Below, in pieces: positions 15,531-21,348 of a stretch of 23,493 bases of DNA. A program made the position numbers and the translations under genes. The DNA comes from CAYNFH01 sp964396385 (GTDB lineage Bacteria; Armatimonadota; Chthonomonadetes; Chthonomonadales; CAJBBX01): positions 1-23,493 of the forward strand of contig CAYNFH010000094.1 of the NCBI GenBank assembly GCA_964396385.1, given 5' to 3'. The notes beneath the pieces were generated by a model that saw only the letters and a program-made list of their open reading frames with translations, had not been told where the DNA came from and made no database searches. Numbering within the stretch: the first letter of the stretch is position 1; the number at the start of each line of letters is the position of its first letter.

Positions 15531-16403
15531 CTAGTGCACTGCCTCCTCATCTACCTGCTTGCCGCAGAGCGGGCAGTAGTGCCAGGCGCTGGTGGAAGCG
15601 GGCCGTTTGGCGCCATCGTACGGGCAGAACTCCCAGTCGCTCTGGAACGTCCGTCCGCACCTGGGACACTTGGGCTGCTGGCGCGTGCGGATCATGGTCA
15701 CCTGGCCGTGGCAGTGCGGGCAGGTGAACGTGGCGCGCTCCTCCGTGGTCCGATAGGTAAACAGCTTCGCGCTGGAGGGGTCGGCTAACACGGATGAGTA
15801 GGCGTTACTATCCCGAGGGAGGGTGAGGACATAAGGCTTGTTGTTGCCAAAGAACTTCGAGTCCTCGTTCGGGGTTTGGAAGACCTTCAGGGTGTTTTGC
15901 GGGAGCGCGAACAGGTTGTCTGCATTGGTGCCGACCCGGTAGATCCAGTCGTTTCCGCGACGCTGAACGCTCCACCGGAGGCCAGCATTCTGCGTGACGA
16001 GCTCTAAAGCCGTCCGGAATGGAACGCTCCGCGCGTGGAGCGTAATGCGCGGGTCCCTGGGCAGGTCCTTGCCCGCCTCGTACTTGACGCCGGCCCGATC
16101 GCATATCTGCCTGAGCGCCTGCTCGGGTGTAGCGTTGTCCAGCTCCACGTCCACCCGCTTGTCGCCGGCAGGCCCGGTGACCCAGGTCAGCACATCCGGC
16201 GCCGCCTCGACCGATAACGGAGCGTTCTGCACCTGGAACAGGTCTCCGGCGATGGGTAAGTCACCGAGCTCCGGGACCTTCATGCTCTTGACTGCCTTGT
16301 CCGGGGATAACTGCTGCGCCGGATCGGCACTATTGTCTCCCGCCTGGGCCGCGGCGCAGACCGGCACCGCCAGGGCAAGCAGAACCGATAGTAAAGCTTT
16401 CAT
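15531..16403 (-). CDS. Exported protein with STN-like domain and C-terminal zinc ribbons
   Basis: 290 residues. Signal peptide MKALLSVLLALAVPVCAAAQ (1-20); an STN-like (secretin/TonB short N-terminal) region at about 83-160, recognised by VDVELDNATPEQALRQICDR and ITLHARSVPFRTALELVT; then a linker, then two Cys clusters. Ribbon 1 is C228-x2-C231-x14-C246-x2-C249. Ribbon 2 is FCPYDG (C260) with C277-x2-C280, where one expected Cys is Asp. Zinc ribbons on an exported protein are unusual. Third gene of the minus-strand operon, it begins 22 bp after the anti-sigma-like gene; AAGGAG lies 11 nt before the ATG at 16403. Longer in-frame starts overlap the upstream gene and bury the signal peptide, so they are rejected. 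Function unknown. Confidence 0.82.
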   Translation of the reverse strand: MKALLSVLLALAVPVCAAAQAGDNSADPAQQLSPDKAVKSMKVPELGDLPIAGDLFQVQNAPLSVEAAPDVLTWVTGPAGDKRVDVELDNATPEQALRQICDRAGVKYEAGKDLPRDPRITLHARSVPFRTALELVTQNAGLRWSVQRRGNDWIYRVGTNADNLFALPQNTLKVFQTPNEDSKFFGNNKPYVLTLPRDSNAYSSVLADPSSAKLFTYRTTEERATFTCPHCHGQVTMIRTRQQPKCPRCGRTFQSDWEFCPYDGAKRPASTSAWHYCPLCGKQVDEEAVH

Positions 16404-16425
16404 ATCGAGGGTAACTCCTTCTGTC

Positions 16426-17199
16426 TCAGGGTTCGTTGCGTCCGGACTCCGGGCGATAGTAGGGAGTCCGGGCATCATGGTCATCGGTAGAAGATGCCGG
16501 AAGAGCAATAGGGCCCGGCGCCACCATAGCGGCTCGCCGCAACGGCACCTGGAGGATGGCGGGCTCAAGGCGCACCCCGTCGGGACGATCGCCATCCTGC
16601 CGGGGCACCCACGCGACCGCCACGAGGTCCGTCTGGTATGTCTGTACCGTCTCTATTCGCCAGGAGCTCTTGGACGCTCCAGCAAAACCCCTCCCCGACC
16701 CTCCCCTTCGTAAGGGGAGGGAGCTTCTCACCGCTGCGGGGTTCCCCCTCCTTCGCAAGGAGGGGGTCAGGGGGAGGTCTACAGCCGCGACGTACAGGTT
16801 TGCCGGGCGAGTGTGAGGACGCGCGGCACGGTGGAGCGGGCGCGGTCTGCAGCGTCTATGCGGTATTCGGACCGGGCTGAGCGAGGGACGATGCTTTGCG
16901 CGATGGGCGGTCCCGGGCGCCTCGCGCTGGACAGGTTGCTCCGCGCGGTAGGCGACTCGCTTGTGCAGTACCGGCATGTATGCCATGGCGTTACGCGCGG
17001 GCGTTCGCGCCGTGAACAGGAAGCCCGCTGCACAGGCGGTCACCGCCGTGAGAGCCGCCGCGGCTCGAAGCCGCGCCGCGCGCCGCCTCATCCTCCACCT
17101 GGCGAACGCGGGGATGCCCAGGGAATCCGGCACGGGTTGCACCGGCTCAAACTCCGCCGCCCTGCCAAGCGCGGCGTCTACATGCAGTTGCCGATCCAT
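16426..17199 (-). CDS. Putative membrane anti-sigma factor (no zinc-finger motif)
   Basis: 257 residues from the ATG at 17199. A short cytoplasmic part (1-43), one membrane segment at about 44-63 (LRAAAALTAVTACAAGFLF), and a long Arg- and Pro-rich exported tail of which about 30 residues (near 141-171) are encoded by a palindromic repeat at 16688-16777. I find no family signature; the anti-sigma role is inferred from topology and from overlap with the sigma gene. An ATG at 17226 overlaps the sigma stop (ATGTTAG) in the same way as in the first operon, but its GAGGG has no spacing. The ATG at 17199 has AGGG at 7 nt and is preferred. The basic tail is unusual for an exported protein, so the gene may be decaying or its C-terminus repeat-modified. 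Confidence 0.65.
   Translation of the reverse strand: MDRQLHVDAALGRAAEFEPVQPVPDSLGIPAFARWRMRRRAARLRAAAALTAVTACAAGFLFTARTPARNAMAYMPVLHKRVAYRAEQPVQREAPGTAHRAKHRPSLSPVRIPHRRCRPRPLHRAARPHTRPANLYVAAVDLPLTPSLRRRGNPAAVRSSLPLRRGGSGRGFAGASKSSWRIETVQTYQTDLVAVAWVPRQDGDRPDGVRLEPAILQVPLRRAAMVAPGPIALPASSTDDHDARTPYYRPESGRNEP
16688..16777. repeat. 90-bp double-hairpin palindromic element within a coding sequence
   Basis: Two perfect hairpins sit side by side. The first is CCCTCCCCTT-CGT-AAGGGGAGGG (16699-16721), the second CCCCCTCCTT-CGC-AAGGAGGGGG (16744-16766); each has a 10-bp stem and 3-nt loop. They are flanked by inverted CCTCCCC(CT)GACCC blocks (16690-16701 and 16764-16777), so the whole unit is an imperfect inverted duplication. 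At 90 bp it keeps the reading frame of the anti-sigma-like gene and adds about 30 Leu/Arg/Pro/Gly-rich residues. Confidence 0.8.
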
Positions 17200-17219
17200 C
17201 GTCCTGCCCTCGCTCACTG

Positions 17220-17816
17220 CTAACATCCCTCGCCCGCGGTCTGAGGCGTTTCACCCGCTCGCCCGCTCGCCCGCTCGCCCGCTCGCCCCTCCGTCAGCGT
17301 TCGCTCCAGCCGCTTCAGGCCCGCCTTTACCCGGCTGCGGATGGTGCTCTCGGGAGCCCGCTCCAGGGCGGCGATCTCGGTAAAGGAGAACTGCTCGAAG
17401 TAGTGCAGCCAGATGGGTACTCGGAGCTTCTCAGGCAGCCTGGCGACCGCCTTCCGCACTTCCCGCACCGTCTCGCGCCGCTCCGCCTCTCCGGCGGGGC
17501 AGCCGGACTCCGCGTCGGAGGAGTGCCCTAGGATGACCCGCCTCCGCCAGGCGGAGCGCTGGTAGTCGTGCGCTACGTTGACGGCGATGCGGCACAGCCA
17601 CGCATGGAAGGGCGCCTCCCGGCGGTAGCTGCGGCGGGCGCAGTAGGCGCGGATCACGGTCTCTTGGGCGAGGTCGTCGACGTCCGGGCCGTGCGCCACG
17701 GACGCGATGATCCGCCAGATTCGCCGGCGGTGCTGGTCACACAGCCTGCCGAACGAATCCGCGTCTCCCCGCAGGGCCCTCTCCAAAAGCTCCCGTTCCG
17801 CCGGACCCGGATCCAC
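17220..17816 (-). CDS. ECF-subfamily RNA polymerase sigma factor (second)
   Basis: 198 residues. Region 2 spans about 8-92 with DADSFGRLCDQHRRRIWRI, DVDDLAQETVIRAYCARRS and FHAWLCRIAVNVAHDYQRS. Region 4 spans about 120-175 with LPEKLRVPIWLHYFEQFSFT, EIAALERAPESTIRSRV and KAGLKRLERTL. The GTG at 17816 has GGAGG at 7 nt and begins just before region 2; an ATG start at 17990 would translate an 8-bp repeat array and is rejected. The C-terminal tail (RAGERASGRAGE) is encoded by an 8-bp repeat. The gene overlaps or directly precedes a membrane anti-sigma-like gene, and an exported STN/zinc-ribbon protein is third, echoing the layout of the first ECF operon. Confidence 0.92.
   Translation of the reverse strand: MDPGPAERELLERALRGDADSFGRLCDQHRRRIWRIIASVAHGPDVDDLAQETVIRAYCARRSYRREAPFHAWLCRIAVNVAHDYQRSAWRRRVILGHSSDAESGCPAGEAERRETVREVRKAVARLPEKLRVPIWLHYFEQFSFTEIAALERAPESTIRSRVKAGLKRLERTLTEGRAGERASGRAGETPQTAGEGC
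17253..17284. repeat. Four 8-bp tandem units in the 3' end of the second sigma gene
   Basis: ACCCGCTC followed by three GCCCGCTC units (plus strand), with a decayed fifth GCCCCTCC. The period is 8, so slippage changes the frame of the last 20 or so codons and moves the stop relative to the overlapping downstream start. Confidence 0.75.
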
Positions 17817-17870
17817 GCGCGCCCTCCGATGAGATAGACGAGATAGGGGCGGCAGAATCGCGAAAGTACA

Positions 17871-18018
17871 TGAAGGGGTGAGGGGGTGAAGGGGTGAAGG
17901 GGTGAGGGGGTGACAGGAGCCTGCAAGTCCGGTCTTTCCCGGCTTTAACTGTACCGTGAGTTCGGAGCGATTCTGTGGGAATGCCCACATATCACCCCTT
18001 CACCCCCTCACCCCCTCA
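17871..18018. repeat. Paired inverted 8-bp tandem arrays, locus D
   Basis: The left arm is TGAAGGGG, TGAGGGGG, TGAAGGGG, TGAAGGGG, TGAGGGGG (17871-17910). The right arm is TCACCCCT, TCACCCCC, TCACCCCC, TCA (17992-18018), whose complement reads GGGGGTGA. The final TCA is the stop codon (TGA on minus) of the DNA methyltransferase. About 80 bp separate the arms and hold an additional 6-bp hairpin, TGTGGG-AATG-CCCACA (17974-17989). Confidence 0.85.
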
Positions 18019-19227
18019 TTTCACGTAGACCAGTATCGCTTCTCTATCGATGGTCCCGCCCTGGGCGTTGTGGCCGAAGCCCATCTTGCGGTGGATGCGC
18101 TTCTTACGGATGGTGCGCTGGTGCCACGCCTCCAGCCTCCATCCCAGGAGTTCCATCAGCTCCGTGGTGATGGCCGGGTTGTCCACCACCACGCCGTCGA
18201 GGATGCGGTGGCCGATAACGATCACGATGCGGTCGGAAGTGACCCGCGCAATCTCCCGTAAGGCGTCCAGGTAATCCGCGTAGAAGCAGACCGCCTCGTG
18301 GCGCAGGTTGGGCTTGGACATGCCGGCGAGGGCGGACGCCAGGCTCGGGCTGGCCGGTGCGCTCTTCGCGCCGTCCTTGGCGCCCAGGCCATCCCGCTTC
18401 ATCGTCCGCATCGCCGCGTCGCCCATACCCAGCCAGTAGAGCATGTTGCGGGAGAAGTAGTGGTAGGGGATGGTGTTCTTCATGTCGCCGTAGGGCGGGG
18501 AGGTGATGGTGAGGTGGAAGGCGCCCTCCTCCGCCGGAATGCGCCGGCAATCGCCCTCCAGGACTTGGGGAAGGGAGGAGCAAGGGGGAAGCTGCCGGAC
18601 GCGCCCGAAGCCGTCACGCATGCGGGTGCGCCAGGCGTCCAGCACGTCGGGGTTGAATCGCTCCAGATCCTGGCCGCGCAACCGGCGGAGCCGGACCTCG
18701 CCCCGGTAGGTGAGCGAAACGTCCCGCACCGTGTTGGAGAAAATGCACCGGAGCAGGTTAGAGAGCGCTGAACGGTTGGTTGGGTCCGTCTCGTCGACAA
18801 CGGCGTCCATCGTCCCGCGTATCCGGGCCAGCGGCTCAAAGGCGGCCGGCTTGAACCAGTACTCTACGCCGGCTTCGCGGGGGAAGGAGGGCGGCTCCGG
18901 ATGGACGCGCGGAACGATGCGTTCGAACGCGGCCTGGGCTTGCGCCAGAGCGGTGGCGGGGATGGGAGTGGTCTTGGCGCGACAGATGAGCGCGGCCAGG
19001 GGATTGACGTCGATGCCCATGGAGGGCAGGCCGCGCAGGTACGCCTCCACGAGCACGCCGCCGCCGCCCACGAAGGGATCCAGCACGCGGGTTCCGGGGG
19101 GCGCGTACTCCTCCAGCAGCCGTGCGGGCAGTTGCGGGATCATGGAGGCCAGGTAGGGGTGCAGACCGTGCGTTAGATACTGTGTGTCCGCCCCCGGAAA
19201 GTCCCACGAGCCCACCGTTCCGCTCAA
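18016..19227 (-). CDS. Orphan DNA methyltransferase (SPPY type, probable N4-cytosine or N6-adenine)
   Basis: 403 residues. SAM-binding motif I is VLDPFVGGGGVLVEA (residues 48-62), followed by GIDVNPLA at 71-78 (motif II region). Catalytic motif IV is TSPPYGD at 242-248; SPPY rather than DPPY favours N4-cytosine methylation but does not prove it. An N-terminal HGLHPYLASMIPQLPARLL block resembles the motif that precedes DPFxGxG in many standalone methyltransferases. No restriction endonuclease or specificity subunit lies beside it, so it is an orphan. The start is TTG at 19227, with AGGAT about 8 nt upstream; GTG at 19215 is an alternative. It begins 10 bp after the SAM-hydrolase-family gene and is probably co-transcribed. 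Its stop codon is the last unit of repeat locus D. Confidence 0.88.
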   Translation of the reverse strand: MSGTVGSWDFPGADTQYLTHGLHPYLASMIPQLPARLLEEYAPPGTRVLDPFVGGGGVLVEAYLRGLPSMGIDVNPLAALICRAKTTPIPATALAQAQAAFERIVPRVHPEPPSFPREAGVEYWFKPAAFEPLARIRGTMDAVVDETDPTNRSALSNLLRCIFSNTVRDVSLTYRGEVRLRRLRGQDLERFNPDVLDAWRTRMRDGFGRVRQLPPCSSLPQVLEGDCRRIPAEEGAFHLTITSPPYGDMKNTIPYHYFSRNMLYWLGMGDAAMRTMKRDGLGAKDGAKSAPASPSLASALAGMSKPNLRHEAVCFYADYLDALREIARVTSDRIVIVIGHRILDGVVVDNPAITTELMELLGWRLEAWHQRTIRKKRIHRKMGFGHNAQGGTIDREAILVYVK

Positions 19228-19237
19228 CCGCTGGATC

Positions 19238-20062
19238 CTAGCCTATCCGCGCCCGGATGGATGCGCCTGAGCGGAGACCCAGCCCAGCCACGGCGGAGCC
19301 GTTGCGGATAGCGATCTCCAGCCGGCCCCCGCTGCCCACGTAGGCGACAGGCTCTCCGACGGCCACGTCCGCGAAGGTGCGGGCGAGGGGCACGGTATGG
19401 CTGCCGACTTCGAACATGCAGCGGCCGTGCGGGTGAGACTCCAGCCACTCTACGAGCTGTTCCGAGGTAAGGTCCGTGACCAGATTGCCGAACCGGTCCA
19501 CGTGGATCACGTGGACCTCCAGCCCGCCATTTCGCTGCATGGGAGTGGGGAATGGGAGCGTGGCCAACACGTGGGACGGCTCACCGAGCCTGGAGAGCTC
19601 TACGCCCGCCGCGAGGTGGCCGGCCGCGGGGGAGAAGATGTCGCGGCCTTGGAATGTGGCGCTCACGGGCCGCTTCTGGTACACCGGGTTGGTCAGCCGG
19701 ACCGCCCTGACGACCGGGTCCGCCGCTAGCGCCAATGTAAACAGGCCGTTGTCCGGCCCCACGTACCATGCGTTTTCCGTTTGCACCGCGACCGCCGCCC
19801 GCGCGCTGCCGACGCCCGGGTCTACCACTGCCAGGTGGATCGTTCCCGCCGGGAAGTGAGGCGCTGCCGCCTCCAGCGCCACCGCCCCCGCCATGACGTC
19901 TTGCGGCGGGACCTGGTGGCAGAGGTCCACCAGCGCCACGTCCGGCGCGATGCCCAGGATTACGCCCTTCATCACGCCCACGTATGGGTCTTCCAACCCA
20001 AAGTCTGTTGTGAGGGTGATGATCTTGCGACCCATACCGACCCATTTCGTGATCTTGGGCAT
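19238..20062 (-). CDS. SAM hydroxide adenosyltransferase/SAM hydrolase family (DUF62) protein
   Basis: 274 residues. Family blocks are clear: TLTTDFGLEDPYVGVMKGV, VDLCHQVPPQDV, VVDPGVGSARAAV (D81 and R88), GPDNGLFTL and ATFQGRDIFSPAAGHLAAG, then the C-terminal beta-domain with HVIHVDRFGNLVTDL. Characterised members (such as Pyrococcus PH0463) use an Asp-Arg-His triad to activate water against SAM, giving adenosine and methionine. Here Asp and Arg are conserved with the same spacing of 7, but the His of TFHGRD is Gln (Q138). Activity is therefore uncertain. The ATG at 20062 has AGGAGG at 5-6 nt, supplied partly by an 8-bp repeat; longer starts translate that repeat. It is divergent from the SRPBCC gene and upstream of the methyltransferase. 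Confidence 0.9.
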   Translation of the reverse strand: MPKITKWVGMGRKIITLTTDFGLEDPYVGVMKGVILGIAPDVALVDLCHQVPPQDVMAGAVALEAAAPHFPAGTIHLAVVDPGVGSARAAVAVQTENAWYVGPDNGLFTLALAADPVVRAVRLTNPVYQKRPVSATFQGRDIFSPAAGHLAAGVELSRLGEPSHVLATLPFPTPMQRNGGLEVHVIHVDRFGNLVTDLTSEQLVEWLESHPHGRCMFEVGSHTVPLARTFADVAVGEPVAYVGSGGRLEIAIRNGSAVAGLGLRSGASIRARIG

Positions 20063-20070
20063 TGCGCCCT

Positions 20071-20094
20071 CCTCTGCGCCTTTGCGCCTCTGCG
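20071..20094. repeat. Three 8-bp tandem units overlapping a ribosome-binding site
   Basis: CCTCTGCG, CCTTTGCG, CCTCTGCG on the plus strand, read as CGCAGAGG, CGCAAAGG, CGCAGAGG in the leader of the SAM-hydrolase-family gene. The unit nearest the gene supplies part of its AGGAGG. I recall CGCAGAGGCGCAAAGG-type strings from intergenic regions of many unrelated bacteria. No inverted partner is visible. Confidence 0.7.
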
Positions 20095-20177
20095 TGAAAT
20101 CCGTTATCGTGTCCGCCCGCAGGGGAACCTTCCGGCTCCGCCGAAACGTGCCCCAGCCCGCGCTGAGAGGAGAGCCT

Positions 20178-20639
20178 ATGCCGCGAATCGAGCAGAGTCT
20201 GGACATCGACGCCCCGGTGGATACCGTCTACGCCGTCGCCCGGAACGTGGAGGAGTTTCCGGAGATCATGGAGGACCTGCAGTCGCTCACGGTGCTGGAG
20301 CGCAGCGAGGACGGCAACCGCACCGTGACCGAATGGGTGGGGCTCATCCGCGAGTTCAAGATGACGGTCAAGTGGACCCAGGAGGACGTCTGGGACCCGG
20401 TAAGCCACCGGGACGAGTTCCGCATGATCAAGGGCGACATGGACCAGATGTCCGGCTACTGGCAGTTCACGCCGGATGGAAACCGGACTCGGTTCGAATC
20501 CGTTGTGGATTACGAGTACAACGTGCCGCTCATCGGGCCGATGATCCAGGCGCTGATCAAGAAGAAGATGACCGAGAACCTCGCCGCCCAGATGCTGGCT
20601 ATCAAGACCTGCGCGGAGTCACAGTCGCGGGGCGGATGA
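20178..20639 (+). CDS. SRPBCC-family protein (COQ10/aromatase-cyclase-like)
   Basis: 153 residues with a START/Bet v1-type helix-grip fold. It starts with RIEQSLDIDAPVDTVYAVA, has the typical EEFPEIMEDLQSLTVLE helix-strand, and ends in the long C-terminal helix GPMIQALIKKKMTENLAAQM. The fold binds a hydrophobic ligand; COQ10/RatA-like members bind quinones or act in membrane-associated roles, but no catalytic residues can be assigned. There is no signal peptide. The ATG at 20178 follows GAGAGGAGAG. It diverges from the SAM-hydrolase-family gene across 115 bp and lies 24 bp upstream of the RAYT element. Confidence 0.85.
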   Translation: MPRIEQSLDIDAPVDTVYAVARNVEEFPEIMEDLQSLTVLERSEDGNRTVTEWVGLIREFKMTVKWTQEDVWDPVSHRDEFRMIKGDMDQMSGYWQFTPDGNRTRFESVVDYEYNVPLIGPMIQALIKKKMTENLAAQMLAIKTCAESQSRGG

Positions 20640-20698
20640 AGAGCGGCGCACGTGGACCACCGTCGGGCTAAAGCCCGCGGCTGGGTGGCCGTTGGCCG

Positions 20699-20720
20699 AG
20701 TGTCGGCCTTCGCCGACACT
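20699..20720. repeat. Left inner REP hairpin of the RAYT element
   Basis: AGTGTCGGC (20699-20707), loop CTTC, GCCGACACT (20712-20720): a perfect 9-bp stem ending 13 nt before the transposase start codon. Confidence 0.85.
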
Positions 20721-20733
20721 GGAGAGAAAGCGG

Positions 20734-21177
20734 TTGCGGAAGAACAAGCTCAGAGTCTATGTTCACTTGATATGGGCTACCTGGGACCGGCAGCCGCTCC
20801 TCACGGAGTGGCTTGAGCGAGAGGTACAGCGCTACATCTCTGCTTGTTGTGAGGATGATGGCTGCAACGTGCTGGCCATAGGAGGTATGGCGGACCACGT
20901 GCATCTTCTGGTCTCGTTGTCTGCGACGATCTCGATAGCAAAGTTGATGCACGATGTGAAGGGCGGCTCCTCACGCTTTGTCACACAAGAGCTCCAACCG
21001 GGTGAGTGGTTCCAATGGCAGGGGCACTACGGTGCCTTTAGTGTGAGCTCGCGTGACCGAGCCTTGGTTAGTGATTACATTCAGCGCCAGAAGGAGCATC
21101 ATGCTGCAAACACCCTCTGGCCCTCCGTAGAGGAGCCTTCAGAAGAGCACCTCATTCCGGATGTGCAAAGTACATAG
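20734..21177 (+). CDS. Y1/HUH transposase of the IS200/RAYT type
   Basis: 147 residues, complete for a TnpA_IS200/RAYT protein. The core opens with LRVYVHLIWATWDRQPLL; the HUH motif is H55-V56-H57 in GGMADHVHLLVSL, and the nucleophilic tyrosine is Y115 in VSDYIQRQKEHH, with Q119 as the usual third metal ligand. It should cut and join single-stranded DNA beside hairpins. The TTG at 20734 is used because GGAGAG lies about 9 nt upstream; an earlier TTG (20692) would put translation through the REP hairpin. The stop codon TAG shares two bases with the right inner hairpin (21176-21197). All catalytic residues are intact, so it may be functional. Confidence 0.88.
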   Translation: MRKNKLRVYVHLIWATWDRQPLLTEWLEREVQRYISACCEDDGCNVLAIGGMADHVHLLVSLSATISIAKLMHDVKGGSSRFVTQELQPGEWFQWQGHYGAFSVSSRDRALVSDYIQRQKEHHAANTLWPSVEEPSEEHLIPDVQST

Positions 21178-21197
21178 TGTCCGCGTAGGCGGACACT
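21176..21197. repeat. Right inner REP hairpin of the RAYT element
   Basis: AGTGTCCGC (21176-21184), loop GTAG, GCGGACACT (21189-21197). A perfect 9-bp stem overlapping the transposase stop codon. It differs from the left hairpin by a compensated G-C to C-G pair. Confidence 0.85.
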
Positions 21198-21287
21198 AGG
21201 CCGGAGGTCACCCAGCGCCGGGTTTCAACCCGAGCGCACAGGGGGACGGGACCGATGTCGCTGTTGCGTTCAGGCGTTTGAACCTCC

Positions 21288-21331
21288 AAAATAGGATCGG
21301 GTCCGGAAGGAGACCCTCCGGACCCGATCCT
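21288..21331 (-). terminator. Strong rho-independent terminator of the prepilin/lipoprotein operon
   Basis: A perfect 15-bp inverted repeat, AGGATCGGGTCCGGA (21293-21307) with its complement (21317-21331), has a 9-nt loop. On the minus strand it is followed by TATTTT, so it terminates the leftward operon ending at 21349. It lies 60 bp outside the RAYT element. Confidence 0.88.
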
Positions 21332-21348
21332 GTGCGTGCGCGGGAAAC

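Larger units (their letters stand above)
20663..21233 (+). mobile_element. REP-associated tyrosine transposase (RAYT) element with mirror-image hairpin ends
   Basis: The element is 571 bp. From outside in, each end has a 5-bp-stem hairpin with a 4-nt loop, a shared GCTGGGTG block 3 nt inside it, and a 9-bp-stem hairpin with a 4-nt loop. Left: CGGGC-TAAA-GCCCG (20664-20677) and AGTGTCGGC-CTTC-GCCGACACT. Right, as its complement: CGGGT-TGAA-ACCCG and AGTGTCCGC-CTAC-GCGGACACT. Hairpin centres are 39 bp apart at both ends. The paired changes preserve the stems. No accessory tnpB is present. Confidence 0.8.

Noticed and set aside
16426..17199. Pseudogene call for the second anti-sigma-like gene
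   Set aside because: The frame is uninterrupted, has a membrane segment and fits the operon; the palindromic insertion keeps frame. Low confidence is noted instead.
17817..17990. N-terminal extension of the second sigma factor
   Set aside because: The extension translates an 8-bp repeat array (Pro/Leu/His/Thr-rich); the GTG at 17816 has GGAGG at 7 nt.
10210..18018. CRISPR array
   Set aside because: The repeats are 7-8 bp and contiguous, with no unique spacers of 25-40 bp and no cas genes.
20663..21233. IS605-type element with tnpB
   Set aside because: Only the Y1 transposase is present, and the symmetric REP-like ends fit a RAYT unit better.
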